Assembly: GCA_902783395.1 (NCBI GenBank) | Contig: CACZRA010000285.1 | Span: forward strand, 1 to 11,195 | Reading direction: 5' to 3' | Origin: an uncultured Lachnospiraceae bacterium | GTDB taxonomy: Bacteria; Bacillota; Clostridia; Lachnospirales; Lachnospiraceae | DNA length: 11,195 nt | Shown: positions 1 through 7,009 of the stretch, piece by piece | Numbering within the stretch: position 1 is the stretch's first letter | Layout: each line of letters starts with the position of its first letter | The notes under the pieces: generated by a model | What the model was told of the DNA's origin: nothing | What the model saw: the letters and a program-made list of their open reading frames with translations, nothing else | Databases searched by the model: none | Translations under genes and position numbers: made by a program

Positions 1-1
1 C

Positions 2-562
2 GTGGCGGATGCATACGATGCCATGGCAAGTGACAGGAGCTACAGGACAGCACTTCCGCAGAACGTTGTGCGGAAGGAGATCGAGGCAGGAAGGGGGACT
101 CAGTTCGATCCTGAGATAGCAGACAAGATGCTTGAGATAATAGACAATGATCCTAGATATGAATTAAGACAGTTCGAAAATGATATCTATAACATACTGG
201 TCATAGATGACGATATGATGATAATAAAACACGTGATACGTATCATGAAGCAGTTCGAGAACATCCATATCTACAGTGCGCAGTCGGTAAAGGAGACCTT
301 CTCAGTGCTTGAAGATACGGACATCGCATTGATCCTTATGGATCTCAAGATGCCTGAGATCAGCGGATTTGACCTTTATCTGCAGATCCGTGAGAAATAC
401 AGCATGCCGGTGGTCATGATGACAGGAGACAGAAGCGTAGAGACCATAGAGAGGATAAGAGAGCTTAAGATAGATGATTATCTTACAAAGCCGTTGAACG
501 GAGCCATAACACGCGAAACCGTACACGGAGTTCTCCAGAGGACCGAATCTCAGAGGGACTGA
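2..562 (+). CDS. C-terminal part of an HD-GYP domain protein with C-terminal receiver (REC) domain; 5' end outside window
   Basis: Open at the left edge, so the first codon (GTG at 2) is internal. Residues 1-50 of the visible part resemble the end of an HD-GYP domain: an ADAYDAM stretch followed by SDRSYR and a GTQFDPEIAD segment, typical of the last helices of these cyclic-di-GMP phosphodiesterases. The HD and GYP motifs themselves lie outside the window, so catalytic competence cannot be judged. Residues 62-184 form a receiver: acidic cluster D69-D71, phospho-acceptor D114 in LMDLKMP, T141 and K163 in the LTKP motif, all present. A receiver after the HD-GYP domain is the reverse of the common REC-HD-GYP order. 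Inference: phosphorylation controls c-di-GMP breakdown, or the protein is a longer multi-domain hybrid. It converges on the Ltp gene with only 6 bp between the stop codons and no visible terminator. Confidence 0.85.
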   Translation: MADAYDAMASDRSYRTALPQNVVRKEIEAGRGTQFDPEIADKMLEIIDNDPRYELRQFENDIYNILVIDDDMMIIKHVIRIMKQFENIHIYSAQSVKETFSVLEDTDIALILMDLKMPEISGFDLYLQIREKYSMPVVMMTGDRSVETIERIRELKIDDYLTKPLNGAITRETVHGVLQRTESQRD

Positions 563-568
563 AGCTCT

Positions 569-1732
569 TTACTCGATCAGCTCAGTGGCTGCGTAGGTTG
601 CTTCCTCATAGGCAAAGCCGTCAGCCTCAAGCTGCTCTACCAGTGAATCAAAGGAATAGCTGCCTGAATCGAGATGCTCCCTGCCTTTTTTTATTGCCTG
701 ATCATACCAGTCTGCGCCGCAGAAATCCGCACCGTAAACAGCCTCATCATTTGTGAATTTTTCGTTTTCGAGTACACTGATCAGATCGTTATAGCTGTGT
801 GTCTCGTTTTGCATATGGTGCTCGGCGCTCTTTAAGGCCTGTTCTTCCCAGTCTGCGTTGCTGTTGTCTGCCGCATATGTGGCATCCGTGTTTGAAAAGC
901 CTTCGCTCTGCAGTTTATCGATGAGACCGTTCCTTGAATATGCTTCATTCTCGGCATTAAGATGCTTTTCGGCAGATTCCATGGCTTTATCCCTGTTAAG
1001 AGCTTCGCCTGTTGAAGTGTTCCGTTCTTCGCCGTTGTTGCCGGAAGCGGTACGTTCCTCCGGAGCAGGGTTGTTTCCGCTTGCCGTACTTTCGGGAGGA
1101 GCTTCTTCAACGGCGGTTTCGGCCGGTTCTTCGGGAGCATTTTCGCTCACGGCAGTCTCCGCCGGATCGGTATCGCCTTCAGGCCTCTGTATGACCTCCG
1201 TCGGAGCCTCCTCCGGGATATCCTGTACGGGCTCCGGCACCGGCTCTGCCTCAGAAGCATCTACAGGTGTTTCGTCCAGCTCCACGACCTCGTCGGGATA
1301 GTAGTCGTTATTATACTCGTCGGCTCTCATTTTCAATATTATTATGATGAGCACGATTATCACGAGGACGGAAATGACTATTCCTGCGATTATCCACGGC
1401 ATGAATTTTCCGGCCTTATCGTTATCCTTTTCTTTATTTTCGGGTTTTTTGAGGGGTTCCGGCGTTTCTCCGGCAGGAGTCTGCGCAAAGGCGGGATTAG
1501 GTACAAATGGAGCCGGAGCTTCAGGTTCGGGATGCGGCACAAAAGGAGCAGGAGCTTCCGCTGAAGGAACTGCTTCGTAAGGAGCCGGAGCAGAAGATGT
1601 GTAAGCGGGATTCCGGAACGGATCCTGCTCGCGGGGCACAGGTATCCTTGCGGTAGGATAGCCGCAGCAAAAACAATCTCTTACCCTGTTGCTGATCCGC
1701 AGTCTGCACCGCGGACAAGTTACCATTGCCAT
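569..1732 (-). CDS. Zinc-ribbon, single-pass membrane protein with three Ltp-type repeats
   Basis: 387 aa. The N-terminus holds a zinc-ribbon-like cysteine set (C6-x2-C9, C20-x2-C23, plus C22), followed by a Pro/Ala-rich linker with two APAPFVP copies. One strong transmembrane segment lies at about 110-134, then an acidic Pro/Glu/Thr-rich linker with two TASGNN copies. The last 140 residues (about 247-387) are three tandem units of about 48 aa, each with a helix, an (S/Y)xxxLIxxLxxxxF core and a DWxxQA or ATYAA end. This matches the Ltp (host cell surface-exposed lipoprotein) repeat family, which includes a phage superinfection-exclusion lipoprotein; most bacterial members have no known function. 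There is no lipobox: anchoring is by the membrane helix, with the zinc ribbon probably in the cytoplasm and the repeats outside. Start supported by GGAG 9 nt upstream; ATG at codon 3 is an alternative. It lies 66 bp after livF on the same strand with no obvious terminator or promoter between, so co-transcription with liv is likely but unproven. Confidence 0.85.
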   Translation of the reverse strand: MAMVTCPRCRLRISNRVRDCFCCGYPTARIPVPREQDPFRNPAYTSSAPAPYEAVPSAEAPAPFVPHPEPEAPAPFVPNPAFAQTPAGETPEPLKKPENKEKDNDKAGKFMPWIIAGIVISVLVIIVLIIIILKMRADEYNNDYYPDEVVELDETPVDASEAEPVPEPVQDIPEEAPTEVIQRPEGDTDPAETAVSENAPEEPAETAVEEAPPESTASGNNPAPEERTASGNNGEERNTSTGEALNRDKAMESAEKHLNAENEAYSRNGLIDKLQSEGFSNTDATYAADNSNADWEEQALKSAEHHMQNETHSYNDLISVLENEKFTNDEAVYGADFCGADWYDQAIKKGREHLDSGSYSFDSLVEQLEADGFAYEEATYAATELIE

Positions 1733-1798
1733 TTATCTGTTCTCCGGAATTGCTCGTCTATATGAGGAAGGGATTGTGAATACCGCAGGGATTATGTT

Positions 1799-2512
1799 TC
1801 ACCCCCGGGCTCCGAGATAAGCGTCCCTGACCTTTTCGTTTTCCAAAAGCTCCTTGCCTGTACCCTGCATCGAGATCTTGCCGTTTTCTATTACATAGGC
1901 ACGATCGGCTACATGAAGAGCCATATTGGCATTCTGTTCTATCAGGAGCACCGTGGTGCCCACTTCGTGTATCTGCTGTATGATCTCAAATATCCCCTGG
2001 ACGACGATCGGAGCCAGTCCGAGGGAGGGCTCATCCATCATAAGAAGCTTCGGGCGCCCCATGAGTGCGCGTCCGACAGCAAGCATCTGCTGTTCCCCGC
2101 CTGACAAGGTACCTCCGGCTTGCCAGGAACGCTCCTTAAGCCTTGGGAAATAGCTGTAGACCATCTCTATATCCTCGTCCAGATCGTCCTTCCTGAGGTA
2201 TGCTCCTATCTTCAGATTTTCCAAAACCGTAAGATTGGGGAAAATGTGTCTTCCCTCAGGTACCATCATAAGTCCTTTTGAAACGATCTGGGTAGGGTTC
2301 TTGCCGGTAATGTCTTCACCCTCGAAAACGATACTGCCGCTCTGGGGCTTCACAAGTCCCGAGATAGTGCGGAGAGTAGAGCTTTTCCCTGCTCCGTTGG
2401 CTCCGATGAGAGTTACTATCTCGCCCTGCTTTACGTCAAAGCTGATACCCCTGACGGCCTCTATACCGCCGTATTTAACTTTAAGGTTGGTTATCTCCAA
2501 TACTTCGTTCAT
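1799..2512 (-). CDS. livF: Branched-chain amino acid ABC transporter ATP-binding protein LivF
   Basis: 237 aa from the chosen ATG at 2512, which has GGAGG about 5 nt upstream; the reading frame runs back to an ATG at 2539, but that start would overlap livG and has no better signal. Complete ABC ATPase: Walker A GANGAGKSS (37-45), signature LSGGEQQ (136-142), Walker B LLMMDEP (156-162), then LIEQN, where Gln replaces the switch His as is usual for LivF. The length matches E. coli LivF (237 aa). It should pair with LivG at the cytoplasmic face of the LivHM permease and hydrolyse ATP to power import. It starts 16 bp after the livG stop, so it is the fifth gene of the operon. Confidence 0.95.
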   Translation of the reverse strand: MNEVLEITNLKVKYGGIEAVRGISFDVKQGEIVTLIGANGAGKSSTLRTISGLVKPQSGSIVFEGEDITGKNPTQIVSKGLMMVPEGRHIFPNLTVLENLKIGAYLRKDDLDEDIEMVYSYFPRLKERSWQAGGTLSGGEQQMLAVGRALMGRPKLLMMDEPSLGLAPIVVQGIFEIIQQIHEVGTTVLLIEQNANMALHVADRAYVIENGKISMQGTGKELLENEKVRDAYLGARG

Positions 2513-2528
2513 TGCTGCCTCCGTGCTC

Positions 2529-3395
2529 TTAAACCGCATCCTCCTCAGCTACACCAAGATAGGCTTCTATGACACGCTGGTTCGACTGGACCTCATCGGG
2601 GACACCCTGCGCGATCTCACTGCCGAAATCTATGACATAGATATAATCGGATATGTTCATTACCAGATCCATATGATGTTCGATAAGGAATACGGTAAGA
2701 TTGTATTTTTCCCTGATCTCTCTGACGAAATCGGCAAGCTCCAGGGTTTCCTGCGGATTCATACCGGCCGCGGGCTCATCCAGCAGCAGGAGACGGGGAT
2801 CCGTGGCAAGCGCCCTGGCTATTTCCAGACGTCTCTGCAGACCGTAGGGGAGAGAGGTGGCAAGCTCGTCCTTATATGAGTCCAGCCCCTGCTCCTGAAG
2901 GAGAGCCATCGTTTCGTCACGCATTCTCTTTTCTTCGGCGGCATTGCCCCTGAAGGTTGCGGAGAAAACGTTCTGTTTAGCTCTCATATGCTTGGCGACA
3001 AGAACATTTTCAAAGACCGTCATGCTCTTCCAGAGCCGTATATTCTGAAATGTCCGTGCGATGCCCAGCTTTGTTATCTCGTCCGGAGTAGGAGAGAGTG
3101 TGCTCTCTTTAGCGTATTTATCGGCGTTCTCACCGAGATAGGTCTTGGCATCCTTTCCCGTGGGGTGATTCCTTACGATGGGTTTTCCCATGAATTCTAT
3201 CAGTCCGTTGGTGGGTCTGTATACTCCCGTGATACAGTTAAAGGCCGTCGTCTTGCCGGCGCCGTTAGGACCTATCAGAGCTATTATCTTGTGCTCGGGT
3301 ACGTCAAGGGTCAGATTGTTCACCGAGACGACACCACCGAACTGCATGGTCACATTTTCTATATGTAAAGCGATATTCTCTGCAGTATTTTCCAT
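2529..3395 (-). CDS. livG: Branched-chain amino acid ABC transporter ATP-binding protein LivG
   Basis: 288 aa ABC ATPase. Walker A GPNGAGKTT (42-50), Q-loop Q117 in ARTFQNIRLW, LPYGLQRRLE in place of the LSGGQ signature (182-191, the usual LivG form), Walker B LLLLDEP (202-208) and switch His H240 in IEHHMD. The C-terminal VIEAYLG motif is typical of the LivG/LivF group. It is about 30 residues longer than E. coli LivG (255 aa); most of the excess lies between the first beta region and the Q-loop (about 72-108), a charged segment rich in Lys, Asp and Glu. Its ATG overlaps the livM stop by one base (TAATG), which implies translational coupling; the ribosome binding site is a distant, purine-rich AAAGGAAAG. 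Forms the ATPase pair with LivF. Confidence 0.95.
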   Translation of the reverse strand: MENTAENIALHIENVTMQFGGVVSVNNLTLDVPEHKIIALIGPNGAGKTTAFNCITGVYRPTNGLIEFMGKPIVRNHPTGKDAKTYLGENADKYAKESTLSPTPDEITKLGIARTFQNIRLWKSMTVFENVLVAKHMRAKQNVFSATFRGNAAEEKRMRDETMALLQEQGLDSYKDELATSLPYGLQRRLEIARALATDPRLLLLDEPAAGMNPQETLELADFVREIREKYNLTVFLIEHHMDLVMNISDYIYVIDFGSEIAQGVPDEVQSNQRVIEAYLGVAEEDAV

Positions 3396-4576
3396 TATTG
3401 CTTATTCTTTCCTTTCCGAAAAGCCTTAAAGCTTATCTCTCTGTTTCCCATGATGCCCTGCGAGAAGAAGAGCACTATTATCATGATAACGACCGAGAAT
3501 ACGACCATCCTGAAACCGTTCCGAAGAAGCGGAACCTTGAAGTTCCCGAAGTAAAGCTCGCTGTCGAGAAAACGGAGCCACCATTCCGAGCAGGCAACAT
3601 ACAGGAAGGTCGCGAGCACGGAGCCTGATACCGAGCCTATACCGCCTATGACGACGATCAGGAGGATCTCATAGGTCATGGTGGAGGTAAATGCTTTAGC
3701 CTGCGCATTGGCCACATACATCGCAAAAAGAGCTCCGCCGACTCCCGCAAAGAAGCTTGATATCACAAAAGAAAGAGTCTTATGCCTGAAAAGCGCGACT
3801 CCCATGGCTTCTGCAGCCACCTCATCATCTCTTATTGCCATAAAGGCTCTCCCGTAGGAGGAATGTATGAGAAGGACTATGAGGAGTATGCAAAGTGAAG
3901 TGATAAGGAAGGGAACGAAGGTGGAAAGCCTTACGATAACGTTTCCCGAAGCGTCTGTTATGTTAAAGCTGGAGAATGTAGGAAATCCCTTTATCATGTT
4001 TGCGCCGTTAGTAATGGGACCGAGCTTCTGCCACTGGAAGATGGCACGGAGTATCTCGGCAAAACCGAGAGTGGCTATGGCGAGATAGTCACTTTTGAGC
4101 CTGAGCACGGGAAAGCCTATAAGGAAGGCGAAGAATCCCGCCACACATCCGGCAAGGATAAGCGCGATCAGAACTCCGAGTATCATACTGAAGGCGCCTC
4201 CGGCGCCGCCTGAGCCGAATATTCCCTCAAACATATCCACAATGGAAAAGTCAAAGGCACAGCCTCCGAAGAGATAGTATACCTGATCCTTCTGGGCTGC
4301 GGGAACCGTAAGTATCGCATAGGTATACGCACCGAGCAGCATGAAGCCCGCCTGGCCCAGCGAAAAAAGTCCCGTAAAGCCGTTCAGCAGATTCATCGAA
4401 ACCGCGACGAGCGAATAAACGGCAGCTTTTTTAAGTACCGTGAAAAGAGGACTCGTTGGATCAAATACGGAGGGAAGTCCCGGGATGATCGAGCTTATAT
4501 TTTCAAGTAAAACAACAAATAATAAAAGAGCCGTGATACCGGTCAGAGCCGGTATATAATTCTTGCTTTTTTTCAT
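3395..4576 (-). CDS. livM: Branched-chain amino acid ABC transporter permease LivM
   Basis: 393 aa from the ATG at 4576 (MKKSKNYIPAL). This start was chosen because it is followed at once by a membrane helix, has a GGCGGGA element about 6 nt upstream, and leaves 16 bp after the livH stop; the longer frame to 4645 would run into livH and adds a non-membrane, Cys/Arg-containing tail. LivM hallmarks are GLFSLGQAGFMLLGAY (69-84), LKSDYLAIATLGFAEI (160-175) and the cytoplasmic coupling loop GRAFMAIRDDEVAAEAMG (242-259), followed by GGIGSVSGS (311-319). About nine hydrophobic segments. A Gly-rich loop at about 100-128, including GSGGAGG, separates early helices. With LivH it forms the membrane channel of the importer. 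The stop overlaps the livG start by one base. Confidence 0.94.
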   Translation of the reverse strand: MKKSKNYIPALTGITALLLFVVLLENISSIIPGLPSVFDPTSPLFTVLKKAAVYSLVAVSMNLLNGFTGLFSLGQAGFMLLGAYTYAILTVPAAQKDQVYYLFGGCAFDFSIVDMFEGIFGSGGAGGAFSMILGVLIALILAGCVAGFFAFLIGFPVLRLKSDYLAIATLGFAEILRAIFQWQKLGPITNGANMIKGFPTFSSFNITDASGNVIVRLSTFVPFLITSLCILLIVLLIHSSYGRAFMAIRDDEVAAEAMGVALFRHKTLSFVISSFFAGVGGALFAMYVANAQAKAFTSTMTYEILLIVVIGGIGSVSGSVLATFLYVACSEWWLRFLDSELYFGNFKVPLLRNGFRMVVFSVVIMIIVLFFSQGIMGNREISFKAFRKGKNKQ

Positions 4577-4592
4577 GATAAATCCCGCCTGT

Positions 4593-5480
4593 TCATACTT
4601 TGTCTGTCGCAGCTTCGCCGAACAGTCCCTGTGGCTTGAATACAAGGATCACTATCAGCAGAGCAAAGGTGAAAGCATCAGAAAATACCGAAACGTCCCA
4701 TGAGGACGGCAGACCCTTTATTATGGTCTCGCAGATGCCGATCAGGAAGGCACCGATGACGGCACCGGGGATGGATCCTATGCCTCCGAAAACCGCCGCC
4801 ACAAAGGCCTTGAGACCGGGCATTGCGCCCGACATGGGGGTTATGGCCGGATAATTCGTAAAGAACAGTATCGATCCGACGGCCGCAAGAGCGGAGCCTA
4901 TTATAAAGGTCACGGATATGACGCTGTTTATCCTGATGCCCATGAGACGGCTGGTCTCAAAATCCTTGGAAACAGCTCTCATGGCCATGCCGACCTTGGT
5001 CTTGTTTATCAGAACTGAAAGGGCCAGGACCAGACCGAGAACAAGGAAGGGGGTGATTATCACGACCCATTTGGTCTGTGTGCCGGCAAGATTGACCGTA
5101 CCGGAAAGAAAGGGGATCGAGGGATAGGTCATCGGCTGTCCGCCTGTGACATAGGTCGCCGTATTCTGGAGAAGATAGCTCACGCCGATGGCGGAGATCA
5201 TGACAGACATACGCGGTGCTTCACGCAGCGGCTTATATGCGACACGCTCGATCGTAAATCCCAGTACCACGGTCAGGATGATGACCAGGGGCAGTGACAG
5301 GCTTATCGGAAGCGATGCCGTAAGATATATGCCCATCAGGCCTGCGACCATGAAAACATCACCGTGTGCGAAATTGATGAGACGGAGTATACCGTAAACA
5401 AGTGTGTATCCTATTGCAATAAGGGCGTACTGCCCGCCGACTGAAACGCCGGAGAGCAGTACAGAGATGACATATTCCAT
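4593..5480 (-). CDS. livH: Branched-chain amino acid ABC transporter permease LivH
   Basis: 295 aa integral membrane protein of the LivH family, of typical length. Recognisable elements are the N-terminal helix with GGQYALIAIGYTLVYG (15-30), then LRLINFAHGDVFMVAG (32-47), the coupling-loop region GMAMRAVSKDFETSRLMGI (164-182), and GLKAFVAAVFGGIGSIPGA (222-240). The ATG at 5480 is 14 bp after the livK stop; the AAGGAA ribosome binding site lies directly after the livK stop codon, so translation of the two is probably linked. Partners LivM in the transmembrane pore. Ends 16 bp before livM. Confidence 0.95.
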   Translation of the reverse strand: MEYVISVLLSGVSVGGQYALIAIGYTLVYGILRLINFAHGDVFMVAGLMGIYLTASLPISLSLPLVIILTVVLGFTIERVAYKPLREAPRMSVMISAIGVSYLLQNTATYVTGGQPMTYPSIPFLSGTVNLAGTQTKWVVIITPFLVLGLVLALSVLINKTKVGMAMRAVSKDFETSRLMGIRINSVISVTFIIGSALAAVGSILFFTNYPAITPMSGAMPGLKAFVAAVFGGIGSIPGAVIGAFLIGICETIIKGLPSSWDVSVFSDAFTFALLIVILVFKPQGLFGEAATDKV

Positions 5481-5494
5481 ATTATTATTCCTTC

Positions 5495-6703
5495 TTAGAT
5501 GCCTGAGCCCTTCTGGACCTTTTCAAATGCCCAGGTGCCCGTTGCCGTGTCAGCGGTCTTGATATAAGCTGTGTCGCGGACTGCGTCGCCGACATCGTCA
5601 AAAGCGATCGAACCCGATACGCCATCCCACTTCACCCCGGAGATAGCCTGCTTGATGGCAGCCTTATCGCCTGAGCCTGCAGCCTTGATAGCCTCAAGAG
5701 CAACATAATATGCATCGTAGCCCATGGCTGTGACTGCGGATATGGTATCGTTTCCGCCGTTTGCCGTCATGGCGTCCGAATTGCTGTTGATATAATCCTT
5801 TATACCCTTATCGAAGGTATCCGATCCGCCCTCCTGATAGAAGGTCGATACATAGAGCTGAAGATTTGTATCCTTTGTGGCTTCAAGCACCATGTTGTCG
5901 TCAAGTGTATCCGAGCCGAGGAACGGAATGCCAATATCAAGTGATGCTGCCTGCTCCATGATCTGCTTTGCATATGCTATGGAGACAGGTGTGAATATGA
6001 CATCCGCGCCTTCGCTCTTTGCTTTGTTGAGATAAGAAGTGAAGTCTGAATTGTTGGTGGGGAAGGAATCGGAGATGACCTCGCCTCCCGCGGCTTCAAA
6101 CACCTGTGTGAAGAAAGCAACGAGTCCCTGGTCATATTCGTTTCCGTTCTCACCGAGGCAGTATGCCTTCTTTGCGGAAAACTTCTCTATGGCAAAGTTT
6201 GCAAGAACGTCTGCCTGGAAATTATCCAGGAAGCAGATCCTGAAATAATAATCATTTCCTGCCGTTACGTTGGGGTTGGTGCAGGTAACACCGATGGCTG
6301 CAAGTCCGGCCTCCTCAAACTTGGGACCTCCGGCCATTGAAACGCCTGATCCGTAGGATCCGAGGACAAGAGATACATTCTTGCCGACAAGCTCGGAAGC
6401 TGCCGAAGGTGCTTTATCCGCCGATGAGCCGTTATCGGCTACCACAAGCTCGATATTATAGGTCTTTCCTCCGACCTCCACCGTAGGTGTCTCGGAATTT
6501 GCATACTGCATCCCAAGGATCTCCTTCTTTCCGCCGGAAGCGGAGTCGCCGGTCGAGGGCTCGAAAACTCCTATACGGATCGTATCTCCGCCGGCAGCGC
6601 TGCCCTGAGCTCCGCCGTCAGAAGCTGCGGGTGCGGATGAGCCGCATGCCGCAAGGCTTAATACCATGATACCGGTCATCAGACAAGCGATAATCTTTTT
6701 CAT
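5495..6703 (-). CDS. livK: Amino-acid-binding lipoprotein of the LivK/BraC family (periplasmic-type binding protein)
   Basis: 402 aa. The N-terminus is a lipoprotein signal: MKK, a hydrophobic core, and lipobox LAAC with the lipidated Cys at 20, then a Gly/Ser/Ala-rich tether. The mature part has the type I periplasmic-binding fold of the leucine/isoleucine/valine family: IRIGVFEPSTGDSASGG near the start, VADNGSSADKAPSAASELV, a VLGSYGSG segment, the YYFRICFLDNFQADVLA hinge-region motif and GYDAYYVALEAIKAAGS near the C-terminus. In a Gram-positive cell it would be tethered outside and deliver ligand to LivHM. The ligand cannot be fixed from sequence: branched-chain amino acids are the family default, but related proteins bind other amino acids or amides. 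First gene of the operon, with an excellent AGGAGGAG ribosome binding site (6710-6717) 6 nt before the ATG, and an unusual leader upstream. Confidence 0.94.
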   Translation of the reverse strand: MKKIIACLMTGIMVLSLAACGSSAPAASDGGAQGSAAGGDTIRIGVFEPSTGDSASGGKKEILGMQYANSETPTVEVGGKTYNIELVVADNGSSADKAPSAASELVGKNVSLVLGSYGSGVSMAGGPKFEEAGLAAIGVTCTNPNVTAGNDYYFRICFLDNFQADVLANFAIEKFSAKKAYCLGENGNEYDQGLVAFFTQVFEAAGGEVISDSFPTNNSDFTSYLNKAKSEGADVIFTPVSIAYAKQIMEQAASLDIGIPFLGSDTLDDNMVLEATKDTNLQLYVSTFYQEGGSDTFDKGIKDYINSNSDAMTANGGNDTISAVTAMGYDAYYVALEAIKAAGSGDKAAIKQAISGVKWDGVSGSIAFDDVGDAVRDTAYIKTADTATGTWAFEKVQKGSGI

Positions 6704-6721
6704 TTGATTCTCCTCCTGTGT

Positions 6722-6793
6722 TTATGTTAGGCGGCTGATACAAAAAAATGTCATCGCACCCTGCAATGACATCCTTGCCCGCGCACCCTTCAT
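6722..6793 (-). CDS. Possible 23-codon leader ORF upstream of livK
   Basis: An ATG at 6793, about 12 nt after the predicted transcription start, opens a 23-codon frame ending at TAA 6722-6724, 18 nt before the livK ATG and next to its ribosome binding site. The frame runs straight through the terminator-like hairpin, so the U-run encodes Phe-Phe. The product would start MKGARARM and end CISRLT; it has no run of Leu, Ile or Val, which argues against classical branched-chain attenuation. The upstream ribosome binding site is poor (GTGAG only). A ribosome on this frame could melt the hairpin and allow read-through (inference). It may equally be a chance frame. Confidence 0.3.
   Translation of the reverse strand: MKGARARMSLQGAMTFFCISRLT
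6742..6772 (-). terminator. Intrinsic-terminator-like hairpin in the liv leader (candidate attenuator)
   Basis: Read on the minus strand, an 11-bp stem (6772-6762 with 6758-6748, one U-G wobble) closes a GGG loop and is followed at once by seven T residues (6748-6742, the first shared with the stem). It lies between the predicted liv promoter and the livK ribosome binding site, in the direction of transcription, where it would stop transcription before livK unless bypassed. The stem is only moderately GC-rich and the loop is tight. The same inverted repeat in DNA could also be a protein-binding site. Confidence 0.6.
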
Positions 6794-6811
6794 TATGCTC
6801 ACAACTTATGT

Positions 6812-6840
6812 ATTTTAAGAGTTTTGACAGTTGTTGTCAA
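6812..6840 (-). promoter_or_regulatory. Sigma-A-type promoter of the liv operon
   Basis: On the minus strand: TTGACA (6840-6835), a 17-bp spacer, then TAAAAT (6817-6812). The -35 is perfect and the -10 differs from consensus at one position. Transcription should start near 6805, giving a leader of about 100 nt before livK. The -35 box is one arm of the TTGACA/TGTCAA palindrome. Confidence 0.75.
6824..6840. promoter_or_regulatory. Palindromic operator candidate over the liv -35 box
   Basis: TTGACA and TGTCAA form a perfect 6-bp inverted repeat around a 5-bp spacer (6824-6829 and 6835-6840). It covers the liv -35 box and part of the spacer, so a dimeric regulator bound here should block liv transcription; it sits about 60-75 bp upstream of the opposite start site, where an activator could act. 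It may also be chance, since one arm is simply a -35 consensus. No known regulator is recognised. Confidence 0.35.
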
Positions 6841-6862
6841 TATTTTCGGTTTACAGATATAT

Positions 6863-6891
6863 TTGAACAAAAAAGACCGTCATGGTACAAT
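6863..6891 (+). promoter_or_regulatory. Promoter of the REC/kinase operon (extended -10)
   Basis: TTGAAC (6863-6868), a 17-bp spacer, then TACAAT (6886-6891) with an extended TGG just upstream of the -10. Predicted start near 6898, giving a leader of about 110 nt before the REC gene at 7010. It is divergent from the liv promoter, with 22 bp between the two -35 boxes, so regulators bound here could affect both. Confidence 0.65.
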
Positions 6892-6946
6892 AAATCCAAA
6901 TGTGAGGGCCTGCCTTCTGTCAAAAGTGCCAGTGCTTCTGATTCTC

Positions 6947-6994
6947 TCGGAGAAGCCTTATGTGATTTCTCCGAAGCAACCGCAGAGAATGCGG
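6947..6994 (+). other. Two hairpins in the 5' leader of the REC gene
   Basis: TCGGAGAA (6947-6954) pairs perfectly with TTCTCCGA (6967-6974) across a 12-nt loop. CCGCA (6980-6984) pairs with TGCGG (6990-6994) across GAGAA. The second ends 5 nt before the GGAGG ribosome binding site (7000-7004). They may affect translation of the REC gene; no known riboswitch class was recognised, and neither has a U-run. Confidence 0.35.
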
Positions 6995-7009
6995 GATTTG
7001 GAGGTGGAA

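Noticed and set aside
858..1301. 147-codon Ser-rich plus-strand frame opposite the Ltp protein
   Set aside because: Low-complexity shadow of the Pro/Glu/Ala-rich linker on the minus strand; no ribosome binding site or domain.
2513..2539. Longer LivF start at 2539
   Set aside because: It overlaps the end of livG, and GGAGG lies directly before the ATG at 2512.
2235..2879. 214-codon plus-strand frame spanning the livF/livG junction
   Set aside because: Lies over two well-supported ABC ATPase genes on the other strand and shows no family features.
4577..4645. Longer LivM start at 4645
   Set aside because: It would overlap livH and add a hydrophilic tail; the ATG at 4576 has a ribosome binding site and operon-like spacing.
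6704..6805. T-box or other known riboswitch in the liv leader
   Set aside because: An AGGGTG string is reminiscent of the T-box, but the leader is about 100 nt, too short, and lacks the stem I/specifier arrangement and the full T-box sequence.
6824..7009. N-terminal extension of the REC gene back to an ATG at 6824
   Set aside because: The extra 62 residues are not receiver-like, cover the predicted promoter at 6863-6891 and the palindrome, and the start at 7010 has a strong GGAGG site.
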